Notes: generated by a model not told the origin, from the letters alone. Shown: positions 26,177 to 37,123, counted from the first letter of the stretch. The stretch: DNA of 64,000 nucleotides from Hymenobacter sediminis (GCF_003231285.1 NZ_QKNS01000001.1:248001-312000), one strand, 5' to 3'. Numbers and translations are program-made.

Positions 26177-28690
26177 TTACAGCTTAAACTGGAAGCTGAC
26201 CTTTACCCCGAAAGTGCGGGCGCCGGGGTTGTCGCGGTAGGTGAGGCGGTGCAGGAAATCGACCCGCGCAACCTTGAAGATGTTTTCTATTCCGTAGCCG
26301 ACCTCCACGTAAGGCGCACGGCCTAGGGGTCGGAAGGAGGGTAGGGGGCCGCCGCTCACGGGGTCTTCTTGCGGTATGATGCGCCGATTGGCTTCCCGCA
26401 CACTGCCCCACAATAGGTTACCCGTGGCTACTAGGCGCCAGTTCAGTTGCTTAATGGCCGGCAAGGAGTTAAGCAGAAACCCATCAAACTGGTTTTCCAG
26501 CCGGAAGGCTACGTACCGGTCGCTCACGAACTCGAAGTAGCGCATCAGGTTGAAGGCCCCGGAGTTATAAAACGGCGACTGGTTACCAAGGTGAGTTTTC
26601 AGTACGGGGTAGGGCACCGTACTCGGGATGTAGCCCGCATCAAGGCGGTAGTCGGTGCGGCCCAACTGGCCCAGCCGGATGCTTTGGTCGATGAGCAGAT
26701 TAAGCTTTTGGTAGCGAAAATCGGAACCTAACACCTGATCGACGCCCAGGGTATAGCGTACCGTAAACACTGGCCACCGCTTCAGGCCGATGGCTGTGCG
26801 GCGGTTTTGGTTGTTTTCTACCAGCACTTCGTCGCGGGCGTAGCGCGACTCCAGCACTATTTCCGATAAGTCGAACTGATTGTTAGTAGGGGCACCGGGG
26901 CGGGCTTCCTGGGTGTAGTAGGCAAATGGGTAAAGCGGCCGAAACTGCTGGTGACGTAGCATCACGCGCTGGGTAAATCCCCGAAACAAATCTGATTGCA
27001 GGGCCACCGTGGTCAGGTCGCGCCGCAAGGGTCGGCTGCTGCTGATATTACCCAGGCGGGCCGAGGCCTCAAACAACGGATTTTCCAGGGCGTAGTCGTT
27101 GTCGAGGAGAGCTACCTGGTCCAGGTCGCTGCGGTGCTCGAAGTTGGCTACCGTCCAGTGCCGACGCTCCAGCACGCGCTGCACTCGCACGCCGTATTTG
27201 AAGCGTCCATCACGGGTGCCGTAGGCTAGGTAAGTGCGCAGCAGCCAATCACGGCTCAGCTCGGGGGTAGTCCGGAAGCCCACCCGAAAGCGGTGGCCCT
27301 CAATGCTATTGAAGCTATACGCCGTCAGGATGGGGCCCAGGTCCACTTTGCCCACGCGGTAGTAGCCATTCACGGCCACGTCGGCCAGCTCTAGTAAGGA
27401 GCGCACAGCGGGCAACTGGCGCACGGAGTCCAACACCATCAGGGTCGCCTGCTCCTCGCGGCTCAAGGAATCGGGGCGGTTTTGCTCGAAAAAGTCCTTG
27501 GGTCCATCAAATGCCGACGCCAAAGTCTCCAGCGGCCGGTCGTAGAAGGGTAGGGGCTTGGGCTGATTCACCACAAAGCCCGAATTGACCGTCGTGAACC
27601 GGGCCAGTACGCCCGTACTTCCCTTAGTGGGCTTGATGCCGATAACTACCCGTGTGCGGCGGGGCAACTCGCCACCCGCGGGGGTAGGCGCCATTTCCTG
27701 GTACACCCGAATCTGCTCCACGAAGTTGAGGTTGGCTTCCGGACTTACAGTTAGGTCGAGGCGGCGCAGGGCATAGGTATCGGCTGTTATCCAGATGGTG
27801 CCCGTGAAAGCCAGGTCCTGAGGCCGCCGGGGTACTACCCCTATCTGGTAGCAGAAGTCGGAGCCAAGCATCACAGAATCCTGCAGCTCATATTCATAGG
27901 TGAACTTCCAGCCGTCGGCGATGGGCGAGATAAAGTCTTTACCCAACAGCTGCTGCCAGTTACGGTAAAAGTCCCAGTCCTGAAACGAGGAGCCCATAAT
28001 CTGCGACACCACTGAGCCTTCGCGCGGCGCGGCCCCACGCATCTGGGTGCGCACAATTTCCTCGCGCTTGCGCAGGGGTTCGTTGTTTTGGTAGAAGCGC
28101 GACAGAACCTCAGAAGCAAAAATGGGCACCACGGGCTTGCCGTTGGCATCGCGCGAAACACCAAGGCTATCGGCTACTTGGGTCATTTGGCGCAGCACCT
28201 TGCGGCGGCTAAGCTGGTCAGGCAGATTATTGAGGGAAACTTCGGTGCGGTTATAGCTTTCAAACTCGAAGGCCCGTAGGTTGCGCTTATCGTTGCGGGC
28301 TTTGTGTTGCTGCACCCGGCGCAGAATTACGTAAGCCGGGTTTTCGCGGGGCCGCACCACCACCTCCCCCAAGGATACACCACCGCTGCCCAAGCTGAAG
28401 TTGACGGTTTGCTGAGCAGGAAGAGGGGCTACTTTACGTTTCTGAACCGCAAAGCCGATGGCTGAGGCTACGAGGGTGTCTATGGAGCCAGTCACGGTCA
28501 GCTGGTAGCGGCCGTTATCGTCGGCGGTAGTGCCTTGGCTGGTGCCGCGCACAAACACGGAGGCAAAGGGCACTCCCTGCCCGGTAGCGGCCTCCGTCAC
28601 GCGTCCGCTAAATACCACACGCTGAGCCCACGCCACCGGCATGCCCAACAGTAGCAAGAGCAGACAAAGCAGCGAAGACACTGATTTCAT
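26177..28690 (-). CDS. DUF5686 family outer-membrane protein with carboxypeptidase-like regulatory domain
   Basis: 837 residues from the ATG at 28690 (MKSVSSLLCLLLLLLG...AWAQ signal peptide); 28 further in-frame codons upstream lack a signal. Residues about 25-105 are a carboxypeptidase D regulatory-like beta-sandwich (SGRVTEAATGQGVPFASVFVRGT, TADDNGRYQL). The rest matches DUF5686: the YVILRRVQQHKARN segment, long periplasmic region, then many amphipathic strands with RVGFRTTPELSRDWLL and a C-terminal VSFQFKL ending on a barrel strand. Members are TonB-plug-like or barrel proteins of the Bacteroidota outer membrane whose role is unknown. A single gene. Confidence 0.87.
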   Translation of the reverse strand: MKSVSSLLCLLLLLLGMPVAWAQRVVFSGRVTEAATGQGVPFASVFVRGTSQGTTADDNGRYQLTVTGSIDTLVASAIGFAVQKRKVAPLPAQQTVNFSLGSGGVSLGEVVVRPRENPAYVILRRVQQHKARNDKRNLRAFEFESYNRTEVSLNNLPDQLSRRKVLRQMTQVADSLGVSRDANGKPVVPIFASEVLSRFYQNNEPLRKREEIVRTQMRGAAPREGSVVSQIMGSSFQDWDFYRNWQQLLGKDFISPIADGWKFTYEYELQDSVMLGSDFCYQIGVVPRRPQDLAFTGTIWITADTYALRRLDLTVSPEANLNFVEQIRVYQEMAPTPAGGELPRRTRVVIGIKPTKGSTGVLARFTTVNSGFVVNQPKPLPFYDRPLETLASAFDGPKDFFEQNRPDSLSREEQATLMVLDSVRQLPAVRSLLELADVAVNGYYRVGKVDLGPILTAYSFNSIEGHRFRVGFRTTPELSRDWLLRTYLAYGTRDGRFKYGVRVQRVLERRHWTVANFEHRSDLDQVALLDNDYALENPLFEASARLGNISSSRPLRRDLTTVALQSDLFRGFTQRVMLRHQQFRPLYPFAYYTQEARPGAPTNNQFDLSEIVLESRYARDEVLVENNQNRRTAIGLKRWPVFTVRYTLGVDQVLGSDFRYQKLNLLIDQSIRLGQLGRTDYRLDAGYIPSTVPYPVLKTHLGNQSPFYNSGAFNLMRYFEFVSDRYVAFRLENQFDGFLLNSLPAIKQLNWRLVATGNLLWGSVREANRRIIPQEDPVSGGPLPSFRPLGRAPYVEVGYGIENIFKVARVDFLHRLTYRDNPGARTFGVKVSFQFKL

Positions 28691-28942
28691 ACAACACGAA
28701 TTATACGGGCACTTAGGCGCAGGTTCGCTAACAAGATACTGGTTCCTGTCGCACGAAGGGCACACCGCCCTCAAAGTTGTCGGCCTCGCTGCCCTGCCAC
28801 CCTACCCCCTTCCGTGCTGCAAACGTCAAGTCAGTTGGCCTGTACCAGCTCGCGCAGAGCTTGGTATCGTTGCGCTATATAGTATCTCCTCTTACTGCAT
28901 CAGATGGTTCTAACTCCAGAAGGGGGTAGGCATTAGGGCAAG

Positions 28943-29908
28943 CTACTTCGGGCACTCTTCCCGCGTCAGGGTTTCGTTGATGCTGATGGCGGCGGCGCTA
29001 CCCTCGGCGGCGGCCAGAATGGCTTGTTGGGTACCAGGGGTAATGTCGCCGGCGGCATAGAGGCCGCGTATTGTGGTTTGCTGCTTTTTATCAACCCAAA
29101 TGGCTTTTTTGCTGGTCAGGCGGCACCCAATCTGCTCAGCTAGGGTGCTGCGCTGGTGCTGGTGAGCATGCACGAACACGGCCGTGCGCGCCAGCTTCTC
29201 CCCCGACTCAAACACGATATGTTCCAGCTCGCCGGTGGCAGTGCCTTCCAGCCGCACAACCGGCTCCTCCCGAACCTGTATCTTTTGCTGGCGCAGACGG
29301 CGTCGGGCATTCTGGGTCAGAAATCCTGGCCCGTCAATACATACAACTACATCCTTGCTCCATCGGCTTACCAGCAGGGCCAGACCCGTCACCATTTTGG
29401 CCCTACCGTACACTGCCAGCGGCTGGTCGCGCACTTCCCAGCCATGGCAGTACGGGCAGTGCAACACGCCGCGGCCCCACAGCTCGCGCATGCCGTCAAT
29501 GGGGGGCAACTCGTCTTCCACCCCCGTAGCCAACAGCACCTTCCGGGCCGTGAGCGTAGAGGTGCGGCCCGTGGGGCCTTCCAACGTCAGTTCGAAGCAA
29601 TTGCCCTGCGCCGCCAGCCCTACTACCCGGGCCTCCCGAATTTCGACGGTAGCATACGCGTCGAGTTGCTCCCGGCCCACACGGAGCAAGTCGGCCGGTT
29701 GAGTGCCGTCGCGAGTGAAAAAGCCTTGTACAGCAGGAGAGGGGGTGTTGCGGGGGGCGCCGCCGTCTAGCACCACTACTTTGCGTAAACAGCGCCCCAG
29801 CACTAGCGCCGCGCTCAGGCCAGCGCTACCCGCCCCGATAATGGCGACATCAACATCGGTAAGCGGCTGAGCCGGGGGGCGGTGGCGGGGAGTGCGAGGG
29901 GTAGACAT
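28943..29908 (-). CDS. Thioredoxin-reductase-like NAD(P)/FAD-dependent oxidoreductase
   Basis: 321 residues. The N-terminal FAD-binding Rossmann motif is VAIIGAGSAGLSAAL (about residue 22), the pyridine-nucleotide domain is inserted, and a CPYC redox pair lies at about residue 149 (HCPYCHGWE). The C-terminal FAD motif is GLYAAGDIT. The LDGGAPRN and QGFFTRDG segments are typical of a thioredoxin-reductase-like subgroup often found beside regulators; this is not the canonical TrxB because the NADPH motif is altered (AVYGRAKMVTGLALL). Partner unknown. It is followed downstream by the T9SS gene terminator region. Confidence 0.9.
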   Translation of the reverse strand: MSTPRTPRHRPPAQPLTDVDVAIIGAGSAGLSAALVLGRCLRKVVVLDGGAPRNTPSPAVQGFFTRDGTQPADLLRVGREQLDAYATVEIREARVVGLAAQGNCFELTLEGPTGRTSTLTARKVLLATGVEDELPPIDGMRELWGRGVLHCPYCHGWEVRDQPLAVYGRAKMVTGLALLVSRWSKDVVVCIDGPGFLTQNARRRLRQQKIQVREEPVVRLEGTATGELEHIVFESGEKLARTAVFVHAHQHQRSTLAEQIGCRLTSKKAIWVDKKQQTTIRGLYAAGDITPGTQQAILAAAEGSAAAISINETLTREECPK

Positions 29909-29981
29909 AGTAAGGATAGTTGCGTCTGACTATACCGGCATTTTCTGTTTGGGGTTAGGTTGGGCTCTTACTCAAACAAGC

Positions 29982-30613
29982 TCATAAAGCAAAAAAGCCC
30001 CTTCTCGTGAGAGAAGGGGCTTTTTTGCTTCGGCTGCAGCCGCAGTCGGTTACTCTTTCACCAAGCGCTGGGTGAAGCGCTGGCCGTTGCCCTCCACCGT
30101 GAGCAGGTAGCTGCCCAGCGGCAGGTCGCGCACGTCCAGCGACTGGTTGGTGCCCCCCGCCTGTGTGAAGCTGCGCACGCTGCGCCCGGCCATGTCCGTC
30201 ACCAGCACGCGGTAGGTGCCGGCGGGCAGAGCTGACAGGTCCAGACGGGTGTCAGCCGTGTTCGAGGTCGGGTTAGGATACACGGCTACCTCTGCTGTCA
30301 GGGCTTTGGCAAAGCGCACGACCTGCACGGGGCTCAGAGAGGAGGTGCCGTCGGTGTCCACCTGGCGCAGGCGGTAGTAGACCGTGCCAGCAGCCTGTGA
30401 ACCAACACCCCGGTCAGAGAAAGCGTAGTCATGCGCTTGCGCGCTGGTGCCCTGGCCCTGTACTTGGCCAATGGCCTGGAAGCTGGTGCCGTTGAAGCTA
30501 CGCTCGACGACGAAGCGCTCATTGTTGAGCTCCTGGCTGGTGCGCCAGAGCAGCTTGGCATCTGCGCCGGCCGCCTGAGCCGTGAACGAAACCAGCGTCA
30601 CCGGCAAGGGACG
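29982..30613 (-). repeat. 632-bp perfect direct repeat, copy 1
   Basis: Compared base by base with 37398-38029 (offset 7416) and found identical throughout. It spans the terminator hairpin, the stop codon and the last 187 codons of the giant surface-protein gene. Divergence is abrupt at both ends. Confidence 0.97.
29987..30030 (-). terminator. Terminator of giant surface-protein gene 1
   Basis: Perfect 20-bp arms (29987-30006 and 30011-30030) with loop GTGA and a T-run on the minus side inside the stem. Identical in sequence to the hairpin at 37403-37446. Confidence 0.9.
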
Positions 30614-33600
30614 AGCACCAACAGGGATGGTCACATTCTGAGTGGTCACGCCTCCATACAGGTCAGTGGTGGTTACACTCACCGTGTACGAGTTCTGGCG
30701 CAGTAAGGCGCGGTTCGAAACAAAGAACTGTCCTGTGGTGGAGTTCAGATCGATACCTGCGTTATTGAGCAAGGTCCGATCCGCAGCCGAAATGGTAGCA
30801 TTCGTATTACCTAAAGTAGGCAAACCGTTGCGAGCTCCACTGTTAAGGTTACCAGTGGTTGCATCGTATACTGCTCCTGCATTGGTATAGAGAGCCCCAT
30901 TGTTGTCAACTACATAAGCCAGAACATCATTGTTTGCATAAGGAGCTACCCCTCCTTTTGCTGGAAGTACTGAGTAAGTAGCTGCATTATCGATACCTAC
31001 TGGCAGCGTGTACAAGGCAGGGATGGAAGTGCTGCCGGCATTGTCAGTGGCAGTGTAGGTAAAGAACACATTGCCCCTGAAATCGGCGGCCGGATCAAAT
31101 TTCAGCGTCCTAGCTTGGGCCGGAGTAAGCGGAATGGCAGCACCAGTGGTAGGCAATACGCTGTACGTCCCACCATTATTATAGTACAATGTGCCTTGGT
31201 TGCTTGAAGGTAAAGAGGCCGGATTGATGGCATAAGTGCTAACGCTGCCGTCTGCATCCGTTGCGGCTAGTTCCGTGATGAATAGCTGACCAGCTGTATT
31301 GCCTTGCGGTGTCTGCAAGCTGTTAACAATGTTTTGAGCTACTGGTGGCTGATTAAACATTGTGCTGTTCACCGTGGAGCTGTTGTTGCCTGTAGTAGAC
31401 TCTGTTGTGCTAGTAACAACGTTAGCCGTTATAGCATAAGCCGTAGTAGGTACCGTGATGGTGAAGGTGTTAGTTACCTCCCCAGCTGCTCCAGCTGCCT
31501 GAGACCCGATAGTTGCAAACGTAATAGTGTTGCCACTCTGGCTCGCGCCCGCTGGTAGGTTACCTGCAGTTACCCCAACAGGCAATGTTACTTTTTGTAC
31601 AACAGCTGTGGCTGGTGATGCCCCATTATTCAGTGTTACCACAGAATACGTTACAGTACTGCCCGCTGCTACTACCGTAGGACCGCTTACTACCGTTGCT
31701 ACATCGGCCTGCGGCGTAATGGTTACGCTGGTTGTAGCAGCATTGTTATTAGCTACCGGATCAGAAGTCTCAGAAGTAAACGAAGCAGCAGCTACTACTG
31801 GGCCAATGCCGGGAGCTGTAAGCTTTACGGTATAGTTTACCGAAGCATTAACTGCCATTGAATTAATAGTCGGCCAAGTAACTAGACCCGTAGCTGCATT
31901 GTAGCTGCCGCCATTCGAGATATCTCCACTAGTAATGGTCAGGCCAGCTGGCAAGCTAAGCTGTGGTACCGCGTTAGCAGCAGCATCGAAAGCTCCATTT
32001 GCGAAGGTAGCTGTGAGTGTGATTGACTGACCAGCGGTTACACTGCTAGCCGAACTACCTAAAGTTACTCTTAGATCAGCTACCCGGTCGGTAGGGGTAG
32101 TTGAAGGAGTGGTAGTGCTTGCACGGTTATTATCCTCGTTGCGGTCAGCAGTACCAGTTACAGCAGCTTGTGCCAAACCTGTCATTTGAGCTACGTCCGG
32201 CATTACTACAGTAATGCTGTTTACGTTACTCACGCCAGCGGCCAAGTCGTTCACTGTTGCAAATGTCACAAGGCCTGTAGTGCTGTTGTAATTCGCTGAG
32301 CTGGGCTTCGAAATAACTGTTAAGCCAGCAGGTAGTTGCAGAGTGGGAGTAACTGATGCAGCTGTGTTAGGACCGTTGTTTGTGGCAACTACCACATATG
32401 TGGCTGGGCTAAATACAGTTGCCGTGACTGGGCCGTTTACACTTACTACTACATCCACCGAAGGCTGTACCGTAGTAGTGACCGTAGCGCGATTGTTGGT
32501 GGTAGCCGTGCCAGTGCCTTCTGGAGTCGTTGTACTTACGCTTGCTGTAGCTAAGAAGCTGCCAGTGCTAGAGGTACTGAAGGAAATAGAATTTACTTGC
32601 TGACTACCTGTTGGTACACTATTTAAGGTAAACGTTACTACCCCTGTGGCTTCATTGTAAGTACCACCGTTAGAAACAATGACATCAGTCAGACCAGCAG
32701 GAATGCTCACGCTTTGCACTACGTTGTTAGCTACAGCCCCGCTATTATTAGCTGTCGTCACCATATAGCTAACTCGCTGACCTGCTAAAGCCGACGTAGG
32801 ACCTGCTAGAGCAGTAGTAACATCCGTTACCGAGCCAATGGTAATTTGGGTAGAAGCCGCGTTGTCGGCCATCACCAGGTCAGAAGTCGTTGTGCTTACG
32901 TTAGTAGCCGCTAACACATAACCACTAGCTGGCAAGGTGAATTGCAGAGTAGCGGTTTGCTGAGCGCCGCTAGCAAGAGAGGCAGTAGCCAGCGTGACAA
33001 CACCTGTGTTTGGATCATAAGTAGCACCAGCCGGCAAGCCCGTAAGGGTAGAACCTACTGCCAATCCAGGCAGCAAACTTACCTGCTGTACTACGCCAGT
33101 TGCTGTACTTGGACCATTGTTTAGCGCCTGAACCGTTACACTAGCCGTACCATTTGGAGTTGCAGTGGGGGTGCTAGTTGTAATAGTAGCCGTGATGTTT
33201 GCTTTAGCTGTTGTGGCAGCCGTAACGACTGTAGCCGTAGCCGTCTGGTTGTTGTTCGTGGAAGCAAGGTCGCCTACATTGTTGGTAGTACCTGCTACAG
33301 TATAGTTCGCTGTAGCTGATGCTGTAGCTGTGAAGCCTGCTGTCGCAGAGAAGCTTACAGTGTTCACTACCGTCTGACCTAAAGGTAGAGCTGCCAATAC
33401 CGGGAAGCTTACGATACCCGTAGCGGCATCGTAATTGCCATTGTTAGAGGCATAAACACCGGTTAGATTTTTCGGAATCTGTACAGTCTGCAGCACATTA
33501 GGGGCAGTAGAAAGAGCTCCGGTAGTTGATCGGTTGCTAGTGGTAACCGTGAAGGTTGCCAAGTTGCCAGTCACCACACTACTTGGACCTGTGATAGTTG

Positions 33601-36600
33601 TGGCCACATCATATACCGGCGATACAGCCACCGTGGTGCTGGCAGTATTATTAGATGTGTTGGTTTCAGAGTTACTAGCTACAATACCAGCTACTGCAGT
33701 AATCGGTCCTGCACCGGGCGCCTTTACCGTAATACCATATGTTGTGCTTGCTCCTGATGCAAGGGTAGCAATAGCTGGGAAAGTCACTGCCCCCGTTGCA
33801 TTATTATAGCTCGGAGAAGTGTTAGCTGTGCCGTTAATGGTGAATGTTACAGCGTTGCCGTTGTTAGTCAAGCCGGCGGGCAGCTGTAGTGTTTCCTGTA
33901 CGTTAGAGGCAATAGCGGGTCCATTATTGGTCGCAACCACGGTGTACGTCAATGACTGTCCGGCAGTAACGCTAGTCCTTGGGTTGGCAGAAATAGTAGT
34001 AACTAAATCTGTGGGAGGATACTGTACCGTTACCGATAGTGTTCCTGGGTTGCTGGCTGCACCATCGTTATCGAGAACGGTGTAAGGAATCGATACTGTG
34101 CCTATGAAGCCAGCTACAGGAGCAAAAGTCACGCTACCGTTGTCGTCCACGGTGAAGGTGCCTTTTCCTGAAACAGTCATTGTGGTCTGGCGAGTAGACG
34201 AAGAAGGATTAAGGTTAACGGAAGCTTTGTTTAGCGTTCCATCACCGTCCACGTCGTTGCTGATGGCCGAGAACGTAATATTTGTGCCAGGCAGTGTAGT
34301 CTGCAGGTCGTTGTTGGCAATAGGCGCTACGTTGCAAGTACCAAAGTAAATGTGGTCAATGCCCAAGTCGTTACCACCAGCGGCAGTTGACACGTTTCGA
34401 ATTTCGAAAATGGCCGTGGTGTTGTTACCTGAGTACCAAATGCTAGAATAGCGTACCCACCGGTCCGGGGATTCCTGCACTTGCAGCGTGCTAGATACGC
34501 CAGTTCCGTTGATAGCGAAACCTACTTCCGGTACGGCGCTGTTGCTACCAGGGGCCAGCAGGTTATTGAAGTAAGCGGAGAATGTGTAGTAGCGGTTCGG
34601 CTCGACTGTAATGGTTTGAGCATACATCCGTTGGATAGTTGCTGAGCCATTAATCATTAGAAATTTACCGGTGCCATCATAGTCAGTGCCACGGAAGGTG
34701 CCGTGGTACGAATTAGCATTAGCATCGACCGCATAAGTATTCTCGGGAACCAAGCCCTGATTACCGTTTGTGGTAGCAGCATTAGCTGTAGGCGATACGT
34801 AGTTGTAATCACTCGCAAAGCCTGTATTGCCATCTGTAAAATCAGGGTTGATGAGCAGATTGGTACCCGTCGATGAAGTACAGGCAGCCCCTGGATCATA
34901 TACCCGTAAGTTAACGGTAGCCGTAGCGCACGATGATGCGTTTACGCTGCTGCAGACCCGGTACGTAAAGCTATCAGCGCCAGTATAGCCGGTTTGCGGA
35001 GTATAAGTGTATACCCCGTTAGCATTCATAGTTACCGTGCCACGAGTAGGGTTGGTAACAATCGCCGCTGTTAACGCTCTATAGTTTGGCTCTAGGTCAT
35101 TGAGAATAACGTTACCTGTTACGGCTGTATTCTTTGGTACCTCATTGCTGTCGTTGTTAGCCGCCACCACTAACTCTTTTACCTCAATGGTGTAAGTAGC
35201 TGTGTTATTCGACTCAATGCCGGTATTATCCGTAGCAGCGTAAGTGAAGGTGACATTACCTGCAGTGCCTGACGCTGTGTAGCGGAGGGATCTAGCTTGA
35301 ACAGGAGTGAGTACTAAACCGGCTGTAGTAACAGCCGTGTAGGTCCCATTATTGTTATAGTACAGGGTACCGGCTGTAGGTAAGCTTGCTATACGGTAAG
35401 AAGCAATGCTGCCATCCTTATCAGGATCTGAGGCGTTAAGTGCAGAAAGAGTTACTTGGTTAGCATTCTTCAACACTGTAGCCGAGTTAGTGATATTATT
35501 GGCCACCGGAGGCAAGCTTGCGCGGCCTGCGCAGAGTACAGAGCTCGGTACTACAGAATTAGCAGTAATCCCTGTTGGGCCAGAAACGTAGCGAAGCTCA
35601 ACTGTATTACCTCCTGCACCCTCCCCGTAGAAGATTAAGATATTGTGTAATCCCTGCGAGAGATTCACAGCTACTTTTATCGGGGCCGATTGAGCAGCGT
35701 GACCACCTGCGTTATTCACAATGGCTGTGCTAAGGCTGGGAACAGCTTGCAAAGCATCTCCATCAATCCACATGTAGCTGGCATCGTCCGAGTAAACATC
35801 GAACGTATAGCGGCCAGCTGTAGCGATGTATATGCTGCCACGGTACCGAGCACTGAAGTTATCAGGGTCAGCAACTGAACCAGTTGCTGCGCCACTTGTT
35901 ACCAAGTCACCGAAAGTAGCAGTAGCAAAATTTACCTGGGCATCTACGCGCTTTAGTTTGGGCGTATTGTTGTTGAAGAATCCCAGATCATCGTTGAAGT
36001 TACCCGTGTAGTATTCCGCCGTGAGGCCGCTGTAAGAGTTCGTATTGTCAAAATATGAAACACCGCAACTGATGGGTGCAGCAATGGTAGCAATCGGAAT
36101 TGTGAATGTGGCGGCAGAGGCTGAAGTTTGGTTGGTATTATCAGTTACAGTATAGCGAAACTGAACGTTACCGCCCGCAAAGGTCGAAGCTGGATCGAAT
36201 TTGAGGTTAGTTGCCTGAGCCGTCGTAAGGGTTTGCCCGGCTGCTACAGCTGCATAGGTACCAGTAGTGGTACCATTAGAGCTGTAGTATAGCACACCCT
36301 GGTTAGAGGGAGGTATTTGTGTAATGGTGTAGTTATTAACTGTGCCACCATCTAAAGTAGCATTAAAGTCGTCAATATCCGTTTGACCCGCTGTGCTGGC
36401 AAGAGTCGTCGCATTTGTAACATTATTAGCTACTGGTGGCGCGCTATCCCACGACAGGCTATTGATACCAATAGCTTGATTTGCCGCATCGACAATACCG
36501 GAAGCGTTCCTATAAGTTAGCGTGAAGCTGGTAATAGGGCTGGCAAAAGAAGCTGTAATGGTACTGGTGCTAGTTGCTAGGTTAGCAGTATTAGCAGTAG

Positions 36601-37123
36601 CCTTATTGCCATTGATAGTGCCAGCTGTTACAGCTGAACGGGTTAGGGTTGGAACAACAGCTGCACTGCCATCAGCTCCTTCAAAGATTACTTCATCAAT
36701 GAAGCTAGGATTGGTGGAAGTATTATCAGATCTGTCAAGATCCTGAATCTGGACCTCAAAGTTTGAAACAGGGCGGTTGAAGTTGAAAGTTACCTTAGAC
36801 GTTTTATTAGAGCCACTTGGATAATTTGCTCTCCAAATAAGAGAGGTGACGCTATTGAGCGCTCCTGTGCTAAAAGAATAACGTCCATCAGTAGTAGTAG
36901 GATCCCCCAAAATAGTATTACTGCTATTGACGTTATACGTGCTACTAACAGTAGTAACAGAAGAGCCAACCGGAACTGCGGTAGCTGCCCTGTTGACCCA
37001 GCTACCACTATAACTGGAACTAGAGAATTCTAGTGTCCTCCTAGTAGCTTGTGCCCAAGCAGATGAGGCTCCCAACGGCACTAAAGCCAGTAAGAGCCCC
37101 AAAATCCGTAAGGTTGTTTTCAT
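30050..37123 (-). CDS. Giant T9SS-exported surface protein with PA14, cadherin-like and DUF11 repeats
   Basis: 2357 residues. In order: signal peptide (ILGLLLALVPLGASSAWA); an unnamed beta domain with FNRPVSNFEVQIQDLD and FIDEVIF (about 28-228), shared with the next giant gene; a cadherin-like domain (to about 345); a PA14 domain (355-535; YSGLTAEYYTGNFNDD, YRGSIYIATAGRYTF) that may bind glycans; cadherin-like domains including a VILNDLEPNY type (655-745); a CBM-like jelly-roll (about 750-930); seven DUF11 repeats (about 1035-1950; each with NNGP...LPAGL and YN..TG.V.F turns); a cadherin-like domain; an FN3-like unit; and a type A T9SS sorting tail (VAVYPNPTSN to the end). It should be exported by T9SS and attached at the cell surface as an adhesin. 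Its last 187 codons are identical to those of the 2862-residue gene. Confidence 0.9.
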   Translation of the reverse strand: MKTTLRILGLLLALVPLGASSAWAQATRRTLEFSSSSYSGSWVNRAATAVPVGSSVTTVSSTYNVNSSNTILGDPTTTDGRYSFSTGALNSVTSLIWRANYPSGSNKTSKVTFNFNRPVSNFEVQIQDLDRSDNTSTNPSFIDEVIFEGADGSAAVVPTLTRSAVTAGTINGNKATANTANLATSTSTITASFASPITSFTLTYRNASGIVDAANQAIGINSLSWDSAPPVANNVTNATTLASTAGQTDIDDFNATLDGGTVNNYTITQIPPSNQGVLYYSSNGTTTGTYAAVAAGQTLTTAQATNLKFDPASTFAGGNVQFRYTVTDNTNQTSASAATFTIPIATIAAPISCGVSYFDNTNSYSGLTAEYYTGNFNDDLGFFNNNTPKLKRVDAQVNFATATFGDLVTSGAATGSVADPDNFSARYRGSIYIATAGRYTFDVYSDDASYMWIDGDALQAVPSLSTAIVNNAGGHAAQSAPIKVAVNLSQGLHNILIFYGEGAGGNTVELRYVSGPTGITANSVVPSSVLCAGRASLPPVANNITNSATVLKNANQVTLSALNASDPDKDGSIASYRIASLPTAGTLYYNNNGTYTAVTTAGLVLTPVQARSLRYTASGTAGNVTFTYAATDNTGIESNNTATYTIEVKELVVAANNDSNEVPKNTAVTGNVILNDLEPNYRALTAAIVTNPTRGTVTMNANGVYTYTPQTGYTGADSFTYRVCSSVNASSCATATVNLRVYDPGAACTSSTGTNLLINPDFTDGNTGFASDYNYVSPTANAATTNGNQGLVPENTYAVDANANSYHGTFRGTDYDGTGKFLMINGSATIQRMYAQTITVEPNRYYTFSAYFNNLLAPGSNSAVPEVGFAINGTGVSSTLQVQESPDRWVRYSSIWYSGNNTTAIFEIRNVSTAAGGNDLGIDHIYFGTCNVAPIANNDLQTTLPGTNITFSAISNDVDGDGTLNKASVNLNPSSSTRQTTMTVSGKGTFTVDDNGSVTFAPVAGFIGTVSIPYTVLDNDGAASNPGTLSVTVQYPPTDLVTTISANPRTSVTAGQSLTYTVVATNNGPAIASNVQETLQLPAGLTNNGNAVTFTINGTANTSPSYNNATGAVTFPAIATLASGASTTYGITVKAPGAGPITAVAGIVASNSETNTSNNTASTTVAVSPVYDVATTITGPSSVVTGNLATFTVTTSNRSTTGALSTAPNVLQTVQIPKNLTGVYASNNGNYDAATGIVSFPVLAALPLGQTVVNTVSFSATAGFTATASATANYTVAGTTNNVGDLASTNNNQTATATVVTAATTAKANITATITTSTPTATPNGTASVTVQALNNGPSTATGVVQQVSLLPGLAVGSTLTGLPAGATYDPNTGVVTLATASLASGAQQTATLQFTLPASGYVLAATNVSTTTSDLVMADNAASTQITIGSVTDVTTALAGPTSALAGQRVSYMVTTANNSGAVANNVVQSVSIPAGLTDVIVSNGGTYNEATGVVTFTLNSVPTGSQQVNSISFSTSSTGSFLATASVSTTTPEGTGTATTNNRATVTTTVQPSVDVVVSVNGPVTATVFSPATYVVVATNNGPNTAASVTPTLQLPAGLTVISKPSSANYNSTTGLVTFATVNDLAAGVSNVNSITVVMPDVAQMTGLAQAAVTGTADRNEDNNRASTTTPSTTPTDRVADLRVTLGSSASSVTAGQSITLTATFANGAFDAAANAVPQLSLPAGLTITSGDISNGGSYNAATGLVTWPTINSMAVNASVNYTVKLTAPGIGPVVAAASFTSETSDPVANNNAATTSVTITPQADVATVVSGPTVVAAGSTVTYSVVTLNNGASPATAVVQKVTLPVGVTAGNLPAGASQSGNTITFATIGSQAAGAAGEVTNTFTITVPTTAYAITANVVTSTTESTTGNNSSTVNSTMFNQPPVAQNIVNSLQTPQGNTAGQLFITELAATDADGSVSTYAINPASLPSSNQGTLYYNNGGTYSVLPTTGAAIPLTPAQARTLKFDPAADFRGNVFFTYTATDNAGSTSIPALYTLPVGIDNAATYSVLPAKGGVAPYANNDVLAYVVDNNGALYTNAGAVYDATTGNLNSGARNGLPTLGNTNATISAADRTLLNNAGIDLNSTTGQFFVSNRALLRQNSYTVSVTTTDLYGGVTTQNVTIPVGARPLPVTLVSFTAQAAGADAKLLWRTSQELNNERFVVERSFNGTSFQAIGQVQGQGTSAQAHDYAFSDRGVGSQAAGTVYYRLRQVDTDGTSSLSPVQVVRFAKALTAEVAVYPNPTSNTADTRLDLSALPAGTYRVLVTDMAGRSVRSFTQAGGTNQSLDVRDLPLGSYLLTVEGNGQRFTQRLVKE